A program made the position numbers and the translations under genes. Below the pieces are notes generated by a model, which made no database searches, was not told where the DNA came from, and saw only the letters and a program-made list of their open reading frames with translations. A stretch of DNA of 64,000 bases from Ctena decussata (taxonomy: Eukaryota; Mollusca; Bivalvia; Lucinida; Lucinidae), in NCBI GenBank assembly GCA_963989385.1, contig OZ022511.1, positions 29,754,503 through 29,818,502 of the forward strand, given 5' to 3'. Shown piece by piece: positions 45,901-58,114 of this stretch (positions are counted from its first letter, which is position 1; each line of letters starts with the position of its first letter).

Positions 45901-46269
45901 TGTACCGTTAACAGTTTATTTATAGGCTGTTACTGCAGTAGGCCTACGTCAGGAAAAGAGTAATGGCTTCAGAAAAAGTAATATTCACCGACTGCCCGGT
46001 GAATATCGCAACATACCGCGAGCATTAGACGACATGCGGGCGATAATATTCGCATTGGCGTGCCATTTTATTTCATTGTCCAATTCTTCCTTATGGTTCC
46101 CTCTAGAACGATTCCATAATGATACCGGCTGTGTGAGTGCCCGAGCCGATCTGTCATCTGTGTCAAATTCAAAGATGCCAAAAATACATGTGGATTTACA
46201 TTTTTATATTTAAGTATACCGCTCGGATCTTACGCTGGCGGAATGTCCGATCCAAATGATTGGGTGAGT

Positions 46270-46435
46270 GAGGGAACTCGGGTTTAACGTCCCACCAACA
46301 ACGAGGTCATATGGAGACGGAACCGTGGTTTAATGTCTCATTAGAAAGACCGGAGAAGGGGGGATCGATCTTTCGACTCCTGGACTGGTAGTCCGAAGTG
46401 TTATCCACTCCACTACAGCCGCTCCTCCAAATGAT
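46270..46435 (-). mobile_element. tRNA-derived SINE, family C
   Basis: The minus-strand head has A-box CTGTAGTGGAGTGGATAAC and B-box AGATCGATCCCCC. The distal end carries TTTAACGTCCCACCAACAA, shared with the 23.47-kb copy. Confidence 0.7.
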
Positions 46436-46729
46436 TAGGGTGACAGCCTAGGGTGTTATTCCTGGGGCTAAGGTCTAAGGCCCGACACCACTGTTAGATA
46501 CGTAAGGTGTTCATAGCAGTTTACTCAATATCTCCTTTTGATTAGCGCTAATGCTAAATCGTATTTATAGCATTTTCTTTTTAATCTGACAGTCTTGATT
46601 GATGAGACGCCAGAAACAACCGATAATATCAACTTTATACATATATCGATCCATTTCATAAGTCTGCGTGGGTCAAGGGAATTTTTGTATAAGGGGCTTA
46701 AGATTTACTGTTCATTATTCAAAATCGAG

Positions 46730-47697
46730 CGAAAGAATAAGTTCGGTCGTTCCTACGTGCAAGGGAAAGTTCTAAGTTACGACTTTAGAAAATTGGTGAT
46801 AGACAGATGTCTTGATTTGGGTGGAAATACAAATACCAGTGAAGTACCTAATGGCACATATACTTAAATTTCTTCAGAACAAAAAGTTTCGGACAATTGT
46901 GTTAGAAAGTTGTGGCTGCAGTACTGAAGGAACAATAACATAGATGCTAAACCTCATGGTGGAGGTCAAAGTTCAAAACTCAGCGGACCGGATTTGGACT
47001 TTTTGCTGGCCATGAAAAAGAAAAAAACCTACAATCATTTACAGTGAAATGCGAGAACGTTTACTTCGCCATTCGCATGTACCCGGTGGAAGTGTATCCT
47101 TGTCTCTTATAGGAAAGACTGTGAGACGAAACTTTGATATGACATTTAAAAAAAGTTATCCGGCCAGAGGGAGAGAGGTTTTCGGCCGAAAATCTTAGGT
47201 ACACGCAGGCATTCATAGACCATAAACAAACTTTAAATCCAAACAAAGTTCTGTTTATGGACGAGTCAGGATAAAAACCCACGGTTGCTCATCGCACAAT
47301 GGGACATTCAGAATGCGGGGTCCGCTTTATAGAAGTAACGAGATACAAAGTAGGTGCCCACATTACGCTCAATCTCCTAGTTGCTTTAAATGGTCCTCGT
47401 TTCTACAACTTTGTAGAGGGGCTATCTACTAAGGCACACTATGTTCAGTTCTTTACGGACGCATCTCATGCCCACACGAATAATGGAGTACAGATAATTT
47501 TCATGCCCAGATATTCACCTGATTTCAGTCCCGCAGAGCCGGTGTTTCTAAAAACAAAAATGTTGCTTAAACAACCGCGGTTTGAGCAATTAATCCAGGA
47601 AAATCTCAAGATAGTCGTTGGGTTGGCTATCCAGGAAGTATCTGCTAATGACATGCGAGAGTTTTACAAAAATACCGGAATTTTTAATGTATAGACA
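46730..47697 (+). pseudogene. Tc1/mariner-like transposase pseudogene
   Basis: The N-terminal helix-turn-helix part reads GKVLSYDFRKLVIDRCLDLG up to a TAA at 46865. Frames then shift through a linker with YSEMRERLL and IGKTVRRNFDM. The catalytic part reads LFMDESG (first Asp codon 47260-47262), a TAA at 47272-47274, then an open 131-codon stretch. That stretch contains GHSECGVRFIEV, LNLLVALNGPRFYNFVEG and the terminal PRYSPDFSPAEPVF motif with the catalytic acid. About 25 residues separate the only candidate second Asp from the Glu, and the stretch that normally carries that Asp appears deleted. Stops, frameshifts and this loss make it inactive. No flanking TIRs were identified. Confidence 0.85.
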
Positions 47698-48554
47698 GAC
47701 CAGCACGTAAAACAATTCGGACTAAAACTATTTAGCTTACTTGTGTTAAAACAAAAAGCTATAACCGTCACTACCACGTCGGCGTCAGCGTTTCAATACA
47801 CATCTTCAAGGGAGATCACAATGATCTGGAAGAATCTTCTACCTTCTTTCACTGGGGACCAAGAGAGTATAAGAGCCGCGTCATGTGACTTCCAGCAATG
47901 TTGCAATTTTGTCGTGTGATATTCTGATCATTCTTCTCATTTATACAGAGTATCAGAGACGTGACTGCTGGCTCTATGGCTTGGGTCACTTCCATAGACG
48001 GTTGATGTGACAAGTGAAGGCTCTGACCAGACTGCACGGTCTTTGCTTGTCACCAATGCTACCTTGTAGGAAATCATATGATGTGGCTCAATTATTAGTT
48101 CCTTCATTTAAAAGGAGCCCCCATTCGAGAAAGAATTTTTACCTTCTAGGAAAGCAAATCCTATTTATATTAAAGTTGGCTCCCTTGTTAAACGGCGGCC
48201 AATTCATGCCAGTATATCTACGCAAGTTATATTTACAGTTTCAAGTTTAAGTTTTTATATGATGAGCATGCGCAAGTTAGGCGAGCTATACTATGTGGGT
48301 ATAGATTCTTAAGACTGAAGTATTTCCCTGTGCCAAACAGATGTCACTCCCAATCGAATTGCTTAATGTGTGAACAATAATTTTACATTAAGTTTAAATC
48401 AGATACATGTCTATATAAAACTAGTGTATAAAACTACAGGACTTTGTTCTGTATCAATCCAGGCCGTCAATACAGTCAATCACCATTTGCAGGCAGGAGA
48501 TGAAAAATGGATTTTCCCTCAAAATGATAGGAAGGGTTGGCATTAATAATTAAA
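47698..48554. other. No gene recognised
   Basis: Decayed MITE-P-like wording near 47875-48040 (AGAGCCGCGTCATGTGACTT and ACCAGACTGCACGGTCTTTG). Otherwise featureless. Confidence 0.4.
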
Positions 48555-48720
48555 GTCAAAAGGAATAATTGAGTTTTACGTCCCTTTCAGCAGTATTTCT
48601 GTCATATGGTAGGATGAGAGTGACATTGGTAGAATGAAAGCGCAATAATACTCCGGTTACGATGTAAAGAATATTCTGCTACAGGCGGAATGGATCCCGC
48701 TATCGCTTTATAATGAGGTT
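48555..48720 (-). mobile_element. tRNA-derived SINE, family B (degenerate)
   Basis: GAGTTTTACGTCCCTTTCAG, ATATGGTAGGATGAGAGTG and ACTCCGGTTACGATG follow the family-B body in order. The tRNA-like head is barely recognisable near 48685-48715. Confidence 0.55.
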
Positions 48721-49334
48721 GAACACAGCGAAGACCCTGGTCAGACTGCCTGGCTAGGCAGACAAAGCTCGGTCTTACTTAGTCAGTGAAACATATTCGC
48801 CAAAGCGACTCCGTTCTGTCTCTCTCTCTCTCTCTCTGAAAAAAAATATTCAAAGATAATAAACCATTCCATCGCTTCCTTAGTATTCCTCGGGGATATG
48901 TTTTAATTTTGTTGACCAGATGGCCCCATTGTTGCTTATTCGGATTAACGTTTGATTTTGCTTAAGTTTACGCCTATATTATTAACTAGACAAACCCCAC
49001 ACATTTTCTTTTAATTTTACCAGTATTTAACTTGGGATTACGCGTCATTGTTTATATTTTGCTGTCGTCTATATTTAGCTCAGTACAATGTGGGCTGGAC
49101 TCGATAAAAATAGAGCTGTCATACATATCGTTTCTATTGGCGAACATGTCAAGCGTTATTTAGAAACGTTGTGGCTATATTTGCCACGGACAAAGCTTTC
49201 GAAGTTTGCATTCGAACAGTCGACGTATTTTGGTCGTACTGACAAGAAATGAGGTTAAACGAAAGAACTGCGAGAAATAAGTGTGACATATTAACATGCA
49301 CATCTACTTTAAATTTACAAACCACAGACTTATT
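48721..49334. other. No gene; (CT)n at 48818-48838
   Basis: One short CT microsatellite and no recognised element. Confidence 0.4.
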
Positions 49335-50800
49335 TTTACCCGACGTAGGCGGAAGGGGACTATAGAAATGATCTTTGTCCGTCCGTGCATCCGTGTGTGT
49401 GTGTGTGTGCGTCCGTGCATGCGTCCGTCCCAAATCTTGTGTCCGCTACTCCTACTTGCCGCCTCATCTGATTTTCTTGAAAATTGCAGTTTTTTTTGCT
49501 CTAGTATGAAGATAAGCGTGTGCGTTTGTTTTTCATTCGATCGTTCTTGTTTTGGTGAAAACCATTTTGAACTTAAAATTTCCATATAAAAAGCTTGTGT
49601 ACTCAACTCCTCCTAGACACCGCATCCGATTTTCTTGAAACTCTACAGGTTTTCTTGCATTAGTATGAAGATGTGCATGTCCTTTGATATTATGATTTGA
49701 TCATGTTTCATGGCGTGACAGCCGTTTTGGACTTAGCAGTTTCATGTAAAAAGCTTGTGTCCGCGGCTCCTCCTAGCCGCCATATCCAATTTTCTTCGAA
49801 CTTTGCAGTAGTTCTTGCTCTGCTATGGAGATGTGCATGTCAGTTTTGATTTTTGATTCATTCATTTACCATTGCGTTACAGACATTTTGGACTGATAAT
49901 TTTCATAGATAAAGGTTGTGTCCGCAACTCCTCCTGGACGTCTTATCTGATTTTCTTGAAAATTTCAGATTTTCTCGGTTTGGTTTGAAGACGAGCATGT
50001 CAGTTTTGATTTTTGAGCGATTATGTTTGATAGCGTTACAGCTGCTTTGGACTTGGAATATCAATTTAACTGACTTAGACCTTGTGTCCGCCATTTCTAT
50101 AGCATGTTCCATCAAATTGAGTTGAAATTGTACATGCTGTTTTACCATGGTTGAAGGTGCGCATGCAATCTTGGAATTTTGATTGTCATATTTTTGAAAG
50201 AGATATGCGTTTATTTCGACGTTGACATTTTACCACATTTTGAACCTTTTGACCTAGAGAGCTGCTATTTGGTTTACTAATTAGTGTTTGATGTATTAAT
50301 CTTTCTGATGAAAATTGGTTAATGCTGTATTTACTCTCGCTGAATTTGGTATGGATACGATTACAGTCTTCCTCTACTTAGGTGGTAGGAATTCCTATCT
50401 TGTTTCTGCAAGTCTACCTACACTGTTCTCTAAAATTGTTTTAAATTATGCAGATCGTCTTTGTATGATATGGAGATGTGTATGTTGTTTTGGATGTTTG
50501 ATTGCTTTATTTTTAAAGAGATATGACCCTTGCAGACCTAGACATTGTGTTTGAAACTCCAGCCTTATACTTATCGAAATGATTTTTTAAATAATGAAGG
50601 TTGTTTTTCCATGACTGGAAGATGAGCATGAGGTATCATATGTTTCACTTTGCTATTTTAGAGAAAGTTAAACCCTGTTTCGACTTCAGCGAAAGTCGGT
50701 GCCATATGGCCTATTGCCTTTTATTTCAGGTGATTCGTTATAATTTCTCTATTTTATACGAAGACGTGAACATGAACAAAAAATCATAGGAGAAACCAAA
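49335..50800 (+). repeat. GTCC/GT-led tandem-repeat element B, unit about 165-180 bp
   Basis: A GTCCGTCC run with an embedded (GT)n (49379-49432) is followed by at least four clear units with TTGTGTCCGCNNCTCCTCCT, GATTTTCTTGAAA and AGATGTGCATGTCAGTTTTG. More diverged units continue to about 50790. Frames at 49304-49606 and 49903-50148 are repeat translations. Confidence 0.88.
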
Positions 50801-51342
50801 ATAATTAGAAGTAAACGGCATCCACAAAATTTGTAGAGATGTATACTAGGGCAATATTTAACGATAATCCCGACATCCATAAAATTACCAAACGCAATGC
50901 AATAGACCAAATGGCGGGGCATGTAATCATTTTATAACAGGAGCAGAATTATTATTTTATTGCGGCATAAAAATCCATGTAAACTACAATATGTCATGTG
51001 ACACTAGGAATTTGATTAATATAATACAATGTACCAGACGCAATGTAAAAATAATGGGAAAACATACGACGCTCTAAGACATAGGGTTACAGCCCACAGA
51101 CAACAAATAAGAGATCTCAGATCACGGATGTGTTTTTTTTGTTGTTGTGAGTGTGTGTGTGTCATCATGTAGTTAGATGCACTAGCAGAGCAATGCCAAC
51201 TTTCGAATTTTCCCTTATACAAAATAAACAACGAAGTAAAACTGTTAGAAAATCAAAAGAAATATTGAAACCATATTTGAAAATGGGAATTTTTATGCCG
51301 CTGCAATAAAACAGCGGAAGTGCATATAGAGTTTACGTTTTC
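50801..51342. other. No gene recognised
   Basis: Non-coding. A short (GT)n lies at about 51147-51163. Confidence 0.4.
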
Positions 51343-51384
<42 letters not shown>

Positions 51385-52440
51385 TGGGTGTGTTTGTGTG
51401 TGTGTTCTCAGAATCGTGTCTTAACTTCGTTCTGAATGGAAGTATTTGAAAACTATTTGGCACAAATGATGAACATGATACGTCAATGTGTCACGGCCAT
51501 GACAAGGGCCATGTCGCTAGTTTGAAAGTCAATGTCACATTCAGCACTTAAACGTTTTGCATAGACTATATTGAAACATGTTCGTGTCTGGCCCATAACT
51601 TTGTCCTGCATGATGAAATTTTAAAATTATTTTTTGTAATTAATTTTCATGTGTCAATGTGTCGCGTGCAAGAGCAATGTCGCCTGCTTAAAGGTAAATA
51701 TTTGCACTTTAACTTTATGCATTGGCTACATTGAAATAGTTCTTATCCGGGCCATCGCTTTGTTCTGCAGGGTGGGATTTCAAAATTATTTAGTAAAACT
51801 GCTAATAATGATAAGACAATGTGTCAAGTGCACGAACCACGCCATTTGCTTGAAGGTCAAGGGAACACTGCACACCTTATTTTGGTGCATAACATATTTT
51901 CGTGTCCGGCCCAAAGTTTTGTCCTGCATGGTGGGATTTCAAAATATTGTGGCAGAAATAATCATCGTGATAATACGATGATGTGACATGCAAGAGCCAT
52001 ATCCCTAGCTCAAAGGTCAAGGTCACAGTTTTTACTTAAACCTTCTGCATAGACAACAGTAAAAACCTGTTCGAATCCAGCCCATGACTTTGTCCCGCAT
52101 GATTAGATTTCAAAATTATTTGGCAAAACAGGTCTTGTTTGCAGGCAAGGACCATGCTACTAACTTAAAGGTCAAGGTCACAGTGCGCAAGCAGCTATTT
52201 TAATATGCAATAATGAACACATGTCAATGTCATTTTCCTTTCCGATGTATGCAAAATAAATGTAAGTGACTTTGACCTATATTTCTTGGTCTCTGATTTT
52301 CCCTTTTATATTGTACAAGTCTGCCTTTATGAAGCTAGTTTTCCTACAAGTACAAGTACCTTATTCAAGATGCAAGCTTACTCAAGGCACTATGCGTAGG
52401 CATTCGTGTCCAGAGACACATTTCTAGTTAATACTGTTGT
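51343..52440 (+). repeat. (GT)n-led tandem-repeat element C, unit about 175-180 bp
   Basis: (GT)n at 51343-51405 precedes four units containing TTTGTCCTGCATGGTGGGAT, TTCAAAATTATTTGG, CAATGTGTC-type and AAAGGTCAAGGTCACA wording, to about 52180. The tail ends near TTCGTGTCCAGAGACACATTTCTAG (about 52408). The 110-codon frame at 51649 is repeat translation. Confidence 0.85.
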
Positions 52441-52547
52441 TAATTGATAAAATTAAATGTGACGTCACTTTCTTCATGTGTTCATAACGTATTTGTTTTT
52501 GGCGTCAACATCTTTTTCTTTCGTGTGATTGTGCATTTACTTTTTGT

Positions 52548-53640
52548 CCCCCGACCGAAAGGTCTGGCGTCCGTCCGTCTGTCCATCCATCCGTAAACAT
52601 TTTCTTGACTGCTCTATATCTTGAACTCCCTTTAGAACAATTTCATGGAACTTCATAGTTATGTTTGTACTTTTTGAGTTATTTCCCCTTGATGGGTTTA
52701 GGTTTGATTTCGTGTCCGCTGTATAACTTGAATACCTTTTGAAATATTTTCATGATACTTCACAGATATATAGAACAGGTCATAAGAATGACAACTTTTG
52801 CTCTCGCACTTCTTGAGTTATTTCCCCTTGATGGATTTAGGTGTGATTTCGTGTCCTTCTTTAACTTGAATACCTTCTGAAATATTTTCATGATGCTTCA
52901 CAGAAATATAGAACAGATCATGGCGATGTGTCGCGAACAAGTATGGCAACTCTTGCTTTCTTTGGGTTATTTTCCCTTGATGGTTTAGCTGTGATTTTGT
53001 GTTTGCTCCATAACTTGATTACCCTTTGAAATATTTTTATGATACTTCACAGATATGCAGAACAGGCCATGAAAATAAGTCTGATACATGAATGGCAACT
53101 CTGTCATTCATACTGTCCGAGTTATTTCCCTATGGAAGTTTGAGCTACATCTAGCTGTCTCTGCTTTATATCTGTATAACCCTGGCTTGCTCCACAATTT
53201 AAATAGCCTTATACTTTTAGAATATTGATGCTCATGCCATGGTATCTTATCATGTTCCTAACTCTCTGTAACCTCTCCATACCCCACTCCCCTCCAATGT
53301 TTTCCAGATTTGGATTCTTTGTCCAAATGCACTTACTAAAGCGCTCAAAATTAGATTTGTAGGGCTATTACTATAGAAGTTATTCACACATTTTGAAATG
53401 TTGAGTGTATCATATGCTATACATTGTGTACATGTTGGCTGTTTGAGATTTTACCTGTTTACAGCGGTCTGGCATACTGTTTTGGTTTGAGTGTTAGATA
53501 ATCATGCATCTGTTAAACAGATAATGTCAATCAGGAACATATAAGAATCACAATATATTACTTACATTTGTTTTGAAGTGCAATCTGTTTGCCAAAGCGC
53601 AAGAGGCCTTCGGTCGGGCATTTGCCACCTCCTCTGATGG
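52548..53640 (+). repeat. GTCC-led tandem-repeat element D with short inverted ends
   Basis: Starts CCCCCGACCGAAAGGTCTGG (a hairpin GACC-GAAA-GGTC), then GTCCGTCCGTCTGTCC (52570-52590). Tandem units of about 120-150 bp follow with GAGTTATTTCCCCTTGATGG and GAAATATTTTCATGATACTT. It ends AAGAGGCCTTCGGTCGGGCA (about 53604-53623), the inverse of the start. No ORF. Confidence 0.85.
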
Positions 53641-53777
53641 CTATTTTTTGTTCTTCGATGATTTAAATCTAGTAGTGTAACCGGTTAAGGGAATAAGTTT
53701 ATAAAATCCAGCAGAACAGGCCTTTACTTATTTTTCATATGTAAGATGGCGAAATGCAGAGTAGCCATTAGGGGTGA

Positions 53778-54265
53778 TTAAAGGCTTTGCAGTTGAACGT
53801 TAAATGATTTTTTACAAATCTGTTCTAGGCTATCATTGCCAAATACACCAGAAAAATTAACTGGCTTATTACCGTTAATTTTTACGTTAGTTAAACGTTT
53901 GACGGTACCCTTAGTATCCCAAAGAAAAGTGAAACCGATATTCCTGGTCAGTATCGGTAATTCCAATGTAAAGACGATTGCTTCGCAGACCCACCTCATG
54001 TTATCAGTTCCTTACAGTTTTGGGGACAATGCATCGATTTTGATTGCCGTATTGGTATCCGTTTCATTGACAGAATGGTCGCGATTACGCAGATGGACAA
54101 GACAAATAGCCCTGTCCTGATGTTGCGTTCACGTCCCGAAAGCGGCCGGTCTGTAAGCCGCCCGATTTCTCTATGACGATGGACAAGATGTTCTATGGTG
54201 GAAACATTCACCTCAAACTACACAGCAACGTGCTTTTGCCTTTCATCTTGTATTAGAAACGCAAA
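53778..54265 (-). pseudogene. Tc1-like transposase fragment
   Basis: On the minus strand VNVSTIEHLVHRHREIGRL then TDRPLSGRER is the helix-turn-helix/linker motif of Tc1-like transposases, with a stop just upstream (after KHVAV). Continuity is then lost by frameshift. A second frame (54000 to 53778) gives LTRNIGF and TFLWDTKG. The DDE catalytic domain is absent. It is a decayed remnant, perhaps once part of a longer element. Confidence 0.7.
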
Positions 54266-54559
54266 AGCTTAACCCTCTTAACTTGATGCAGATTGAGTTT
54301 CAATAGAGCATATAGATGTGAAAACCTGTAGAGTATCAAGTGGTATGACAGGATGTGTTGACGAACTTGTCAGTATTATTCTGCAAGGGTTTTTGCTTTC
54401 ACCACTAGCCGTACCTGAAACGGGATACTACACGCTTGAGTAATTTTAGGCACCAGGCTGAGTGTGAAGTGGTTCAGATAAACAACGAAAATAAAATATT
54501 ATTTCACAATTTGTTACCTTGCGTTTCTATATCCTTTCAGTATATAAACTCTTTTGATA

Positions 54560-55735
54560 CGCCTGTCGACGACGAGTCGTATTATGTCGTGACCTCCGTC
54601 CGTCCTTCCGTCTGTCCGTTAACTTTTCGTGTCCACTCCATATCTCTTAAACCCCTTGAAAGTTTTTTTTTAACCTTGGGTCAAATGTTTGCCTTATCGA
54701 GATGATGTGCAGAACTTTATTTCAACGAGGTCTGACAAAGGTCAAGATCACACTTAGAGGTCAGAGGTCAAAAGGTAACACTTCGTGTCCGCTTATATCT
54801 CAAAAACCGTTTAAGAGTTCTTCATAAAAATTTGTACAAATAAAGAACACCATCAGACAATGTGCAGAGAAAAAAATTAATATAACCCTCTCTTCAGTTT
54901 TAACGGAATTGTGTCCCTTTGTATTTTTAGCTCGCCTGAACGAAGTTCAGGAAGAGCTATTGCACTACCCCCGGCGTCGGCGTTGGCGTTAGCGTTGGCG
55001 TTAGCGTCGGTTTTAACAAAATGTTAAAGTTTTACGTTAAAGTTTTTCATGTGTGACAGGTCTTGTTTATATAGTAATTTCATATTAGCTTTGTGTCTGC
55101 TCCATATATCGAAAACCATTTAAGATTTCTTCATGAAAGTTTGTATAATTATAAAGCACAATCAGACCATGTGCAGAGAAAAAGAATCGTGACTCTACTT
55201 TCAGTTTTGACAAAATTATGCCCCTTTGTATTTTTCGTATTGTAATTTCATATAAGCTTCGTGTGTGCTCCATATCTCGAACACCGTTTAAAATTTCTTC
55301 ACGAAAATATGTATAAAAAGAAAGCACCATCAGACAATGTGCAGAGAAAACGAACCATAACGGTAACCCTACTTTCACTTTTAACAAAAATATGCACCTT
55401 TCTATTTTTCGTATTGTAATGTTGTATTAATTTCGTGTCCGCTCCATATCTCCTTAACCCTTTAAAAGATTTTGGAAACTGGAGTCGAATGTTCACCTTA
55501 TCAAGGCAAGGAGCAGAACTCGTATTTCAATCATGTCCGACGAAGGTCAAGGTCTCACTTAGAGGTCAAAGTTCAAAAGGTATCATTATTTTTCCGCTCC
55601 ATATCGCAAAAACCGTATATGATATCTTCATAAAAGTTTATACAAATATGAAGAATAATCAGACAATGTGCAGAGAAAAACAAACATAACCCTTATTTCA
55701 ATTTTGACGGAATTACGCACCTTTGTATTTTTATG
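54560..55735 (+). repeat. GTCC-led tandem-repeat element E, unit about 170 bp
   Basis: A hairpin ACGACGAGTCGT and CCGTCCGTCCTTCCGTCTGT (54594-54620) lead into units carrying TCGTGTCCGCTCCATATCTC, AAACCGTTTAAGA-TTCTTCA, CAGACAATGTGCAGAGAAAA and CCCCTTTGTATTTTTCG. A different element (54930-55065) is inserted between two units. Frames such as 55085-55387 are repeat translations. Confidence 0.88.
54930..55065 (+). mobile_element. (GGCGTT)n hairpin element, inserted in element E
   Basis: Starts AGCTCGCCTGAACGAAGTTC with a perfect CCTGAAC/GTTCAGG stem. Then GCACTACCCCCGGCG, GGCGTTGGCGTTAGCG hexamers, AAAGTTTTACGTTAAAG and a GACAGGTCTTGTTT end. Element-E wording resumes on both sides, so it inserted into the tandem array. 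An inverted copy lies at 55993-56187. Confidence 0.8.
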
Positions 55736-55736
55736 C

Positions 55737-56640
55737 CCCCAACTTTGAAAAAAGTTGGCGGGGCATATTGCTTTAGGCTTGTCCGTCCGTTCGTTCGTCC
55801 GTCCGTTCGTCCGTCTCGCTTTTAATGCCTCCAATTACTTTAGAACCGTGCATGCTAGGGTCTTGAAATATTGCATGTGAATTATTCGTGAATAAGTAGC
55901 TAACCCATATGAATTTCTTTACCTAGTTATGCTCTTTTTTAGAATTACGCCCCTTTTCAAAAAATGAGATGAATGTCTTGTTAGCAAGATATTTAAACAA
56001 GACCTGTCACAGGGACAGGATAGCTCGCCTGACAGCGCCTTGCCCATCACATAAAAGACTTTAACGTAAAACTTTAACATTTTGCTAACGCCGACGCCGC
56101 CGCCGACGCTAACGCCAACGCTAACGCCAACGCCCACGCCGGGGGTAGTGCAATAGCTCTTCCTGAACTTCGTTCAGGCGAGCTAAAAATTATTTGAGCT
56201 TTGACCTTAATATTTGTAAAAACTAATCCTGTTTGAGGAGAAGTTTACCTGATTAACAGTTTGGAGAATTCCGTAAAGTTTTGATGGAGTTATGGCCCAT
56301 GTTTGCATTCGGAATTTTTCAAACTTTTAAATCACTTGGTCTACGTAGCTGATTTTTGGTATAATAGTAGTCCTCCATAAGATAAATATTTAAGTAAAGG
56401 TTAGGTAACTCTGCATTCATTAATTACGAAGTTATTTCCCCTGCTTATTAATACTTAAGCAGCTGGTGGACTCAAGAACCACTAGCCATAGGGTCTTGAA
56501 ATATTATATGTGAGTTCCTCATGAAAAATAGCTGACCCGTATTTTTACGAGTTTTGCTCCTTTTATGAGTTATGTCCCTTTTCAAAAAACGAGATGCATA
56601 TCTTGTTAGCAAGATGTTAGCAGAATGTTCATATTTGGTA
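55737..56640 (+). repeat. Hairpin plus GTCC-led element F
   Basis: Starts TGCCCCCAACTTTGAAAAAA with a CAACTTT/AAAGTTG stem, then GTCCGTCCGTTCGTTCGTCC (55780-55818). Repeated wording TAGGGTCTTGAAATATT-GCATGTGA occurs at about 55855 and 56489. GAGATG-ATNTCTTGTTAGCAAGAT occurs at about 55964 and 56591. The 55993-56187 element is inserted inside it. Confidence 0.75.
55993..56187 (-). mobile_element. (GGCGTT)n hairpin element, inverted copy inserted in element F
   Basis: Reverse complement of the 54930 element, slightly longer. It runs from ACAAGACCTGTCAC through GCTAACGCCAACG hexamers to CCTGAACTTCGTTCAGGCG and AGCTAAAAATT. Confidence 0.8.
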
Positions 56641-56924
56641 TACAGATTGATAATGACTTATTCTATTGTACTGCAACCGGCCGTCGCTGTAATATTCTTC
56701 TATGTATTTGTCCGACTTTCATTCTCTCAATACTTTGAATATTGAATTTTTTGTCATAGATTTCTACGCAGCCATTGCAAGTAAGAGAAGGGATGTTTTG
56801 TTTGCAGGTTTATGATAAATTGTTGTATTGTTGGATCGAGAACCAGATTTCTCCTGCTTTTTCTTCCCTATATTTTTCCAATTTTCTTTCTCTCCTTACT
56901 TTGAATAATGCAAGTTTTCGTAAC

Positions 56925-57833
56925 AAAGGACCTGGTATCATAATAATGATAAGGTCCATATTTGGCCCCCATAAAACTCATTTTTCAAAAGGTCTATTTC
57001 AATAACTAAAATGCATTCATAGGAAAGTTCTAACCTAAATTGTTACAGCAAATACAAAATCAACCAGTTCTTGCATAAAATATCTGTGTTTTTAATCTTG
57101 AAAATACCCACCCCCAGCAGATTCTGGCAAAATTGATGAATTTGGTAGCCTTTGCGGCTTTCAAAATATATGAGCCCGGCCTCCAGCACATTTTATATTT
57201 TATATGCAGACATGGTTTTGATAAATTTACATGCCATAAAAATATTAAATGTGCTGGAGACCGGGCTCTATGTTTATTTTTATCTTTTTGTTACCAAACT
57301 GGCAGCGTTTGGAACATTTTCCCCGTTTTCTCAACACAAAAACGCCCATATCTCCGCTCATAGACAAAATAAACATATGTTGTTGGTATTCATTTTCTTA
57401 GTAAGAACACAAGGAATAATTTGGTACACATTTCATTTTGATCTGTTGGAATTTTTGGTAAGCGTGTCTGGACTTGCAAACTTGAGTAGGTGGGGTACCT
57501 TGACAGGCCTTGTGCAGTACACAGGTAGTTAGCGGTGGTACCCAACGTATAAGCATTTCATCAAAAGCCTATTATCAAGAGCTTTCAAAAGCTATTGTAA
57601 TGGCTAATTTTTTTAAAGGAAAAATTATTAAACTCAGTTTTTCTTGCAATTTTCTTTCATATTATTGAACCAACATAGGCATGTCAGAAATCATGTTATT
57701 CTGAGAATTAACAAAAGTGAAACATATTATTTCTGTTTGTTCCCATACGCACAAATGATAAGCAATAGAAACCATACAATTTAAGAGAATTTGAATGGGG
57801 GCCCAAAATGGCCCTTATCATATCAAGTCCTTT
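56925..57833. mobile_element. 909-bp TIR element, copy B
   Basis: Same TIRs and interior as 18589-19493, with perhaps 5-7% differences by eye and a small insertion (ATAATG) in the left TIR. Unlike copy A it is not followed by the palindrome array, so the element and the array are independent. Confidence 0.88.
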
Positions 57834-58114
57834 CAGGGCAACTCCCTAAGTTTTAATCTTCGTATTGGTATACAGATTGATAGATTGATAGAGGCTTATG
57901 TCTTACAAGTATACTCTGAGCCTTAAGAAATGTCAGGGCGGAGTTAACTTTATACTTTCCCCTAGACTTTTCTATTGTACAAAAAGGAGCACAGGACAAA
58001 CACGCTGCTCACCCACCGGTAACAAAACTTGCAAATACAATGTAAAGTTATGCAACAAAAGGACATCAATAGACGCACGTGGCTAGCCATGTTACCTGTC
58101 CTTGTACGATGTCG

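Noticed and set aside
51649..51981. 110-codon Cys-rich frame
   Set aside because: It is the translation of tandem element C; the same peptide pattern recurs once per repeat unit.
54990..55015. (GGCGTT)n as telomeric or centromeric repeat
   Set aside because: Short, imperfect and always inside the hairpin-led element.
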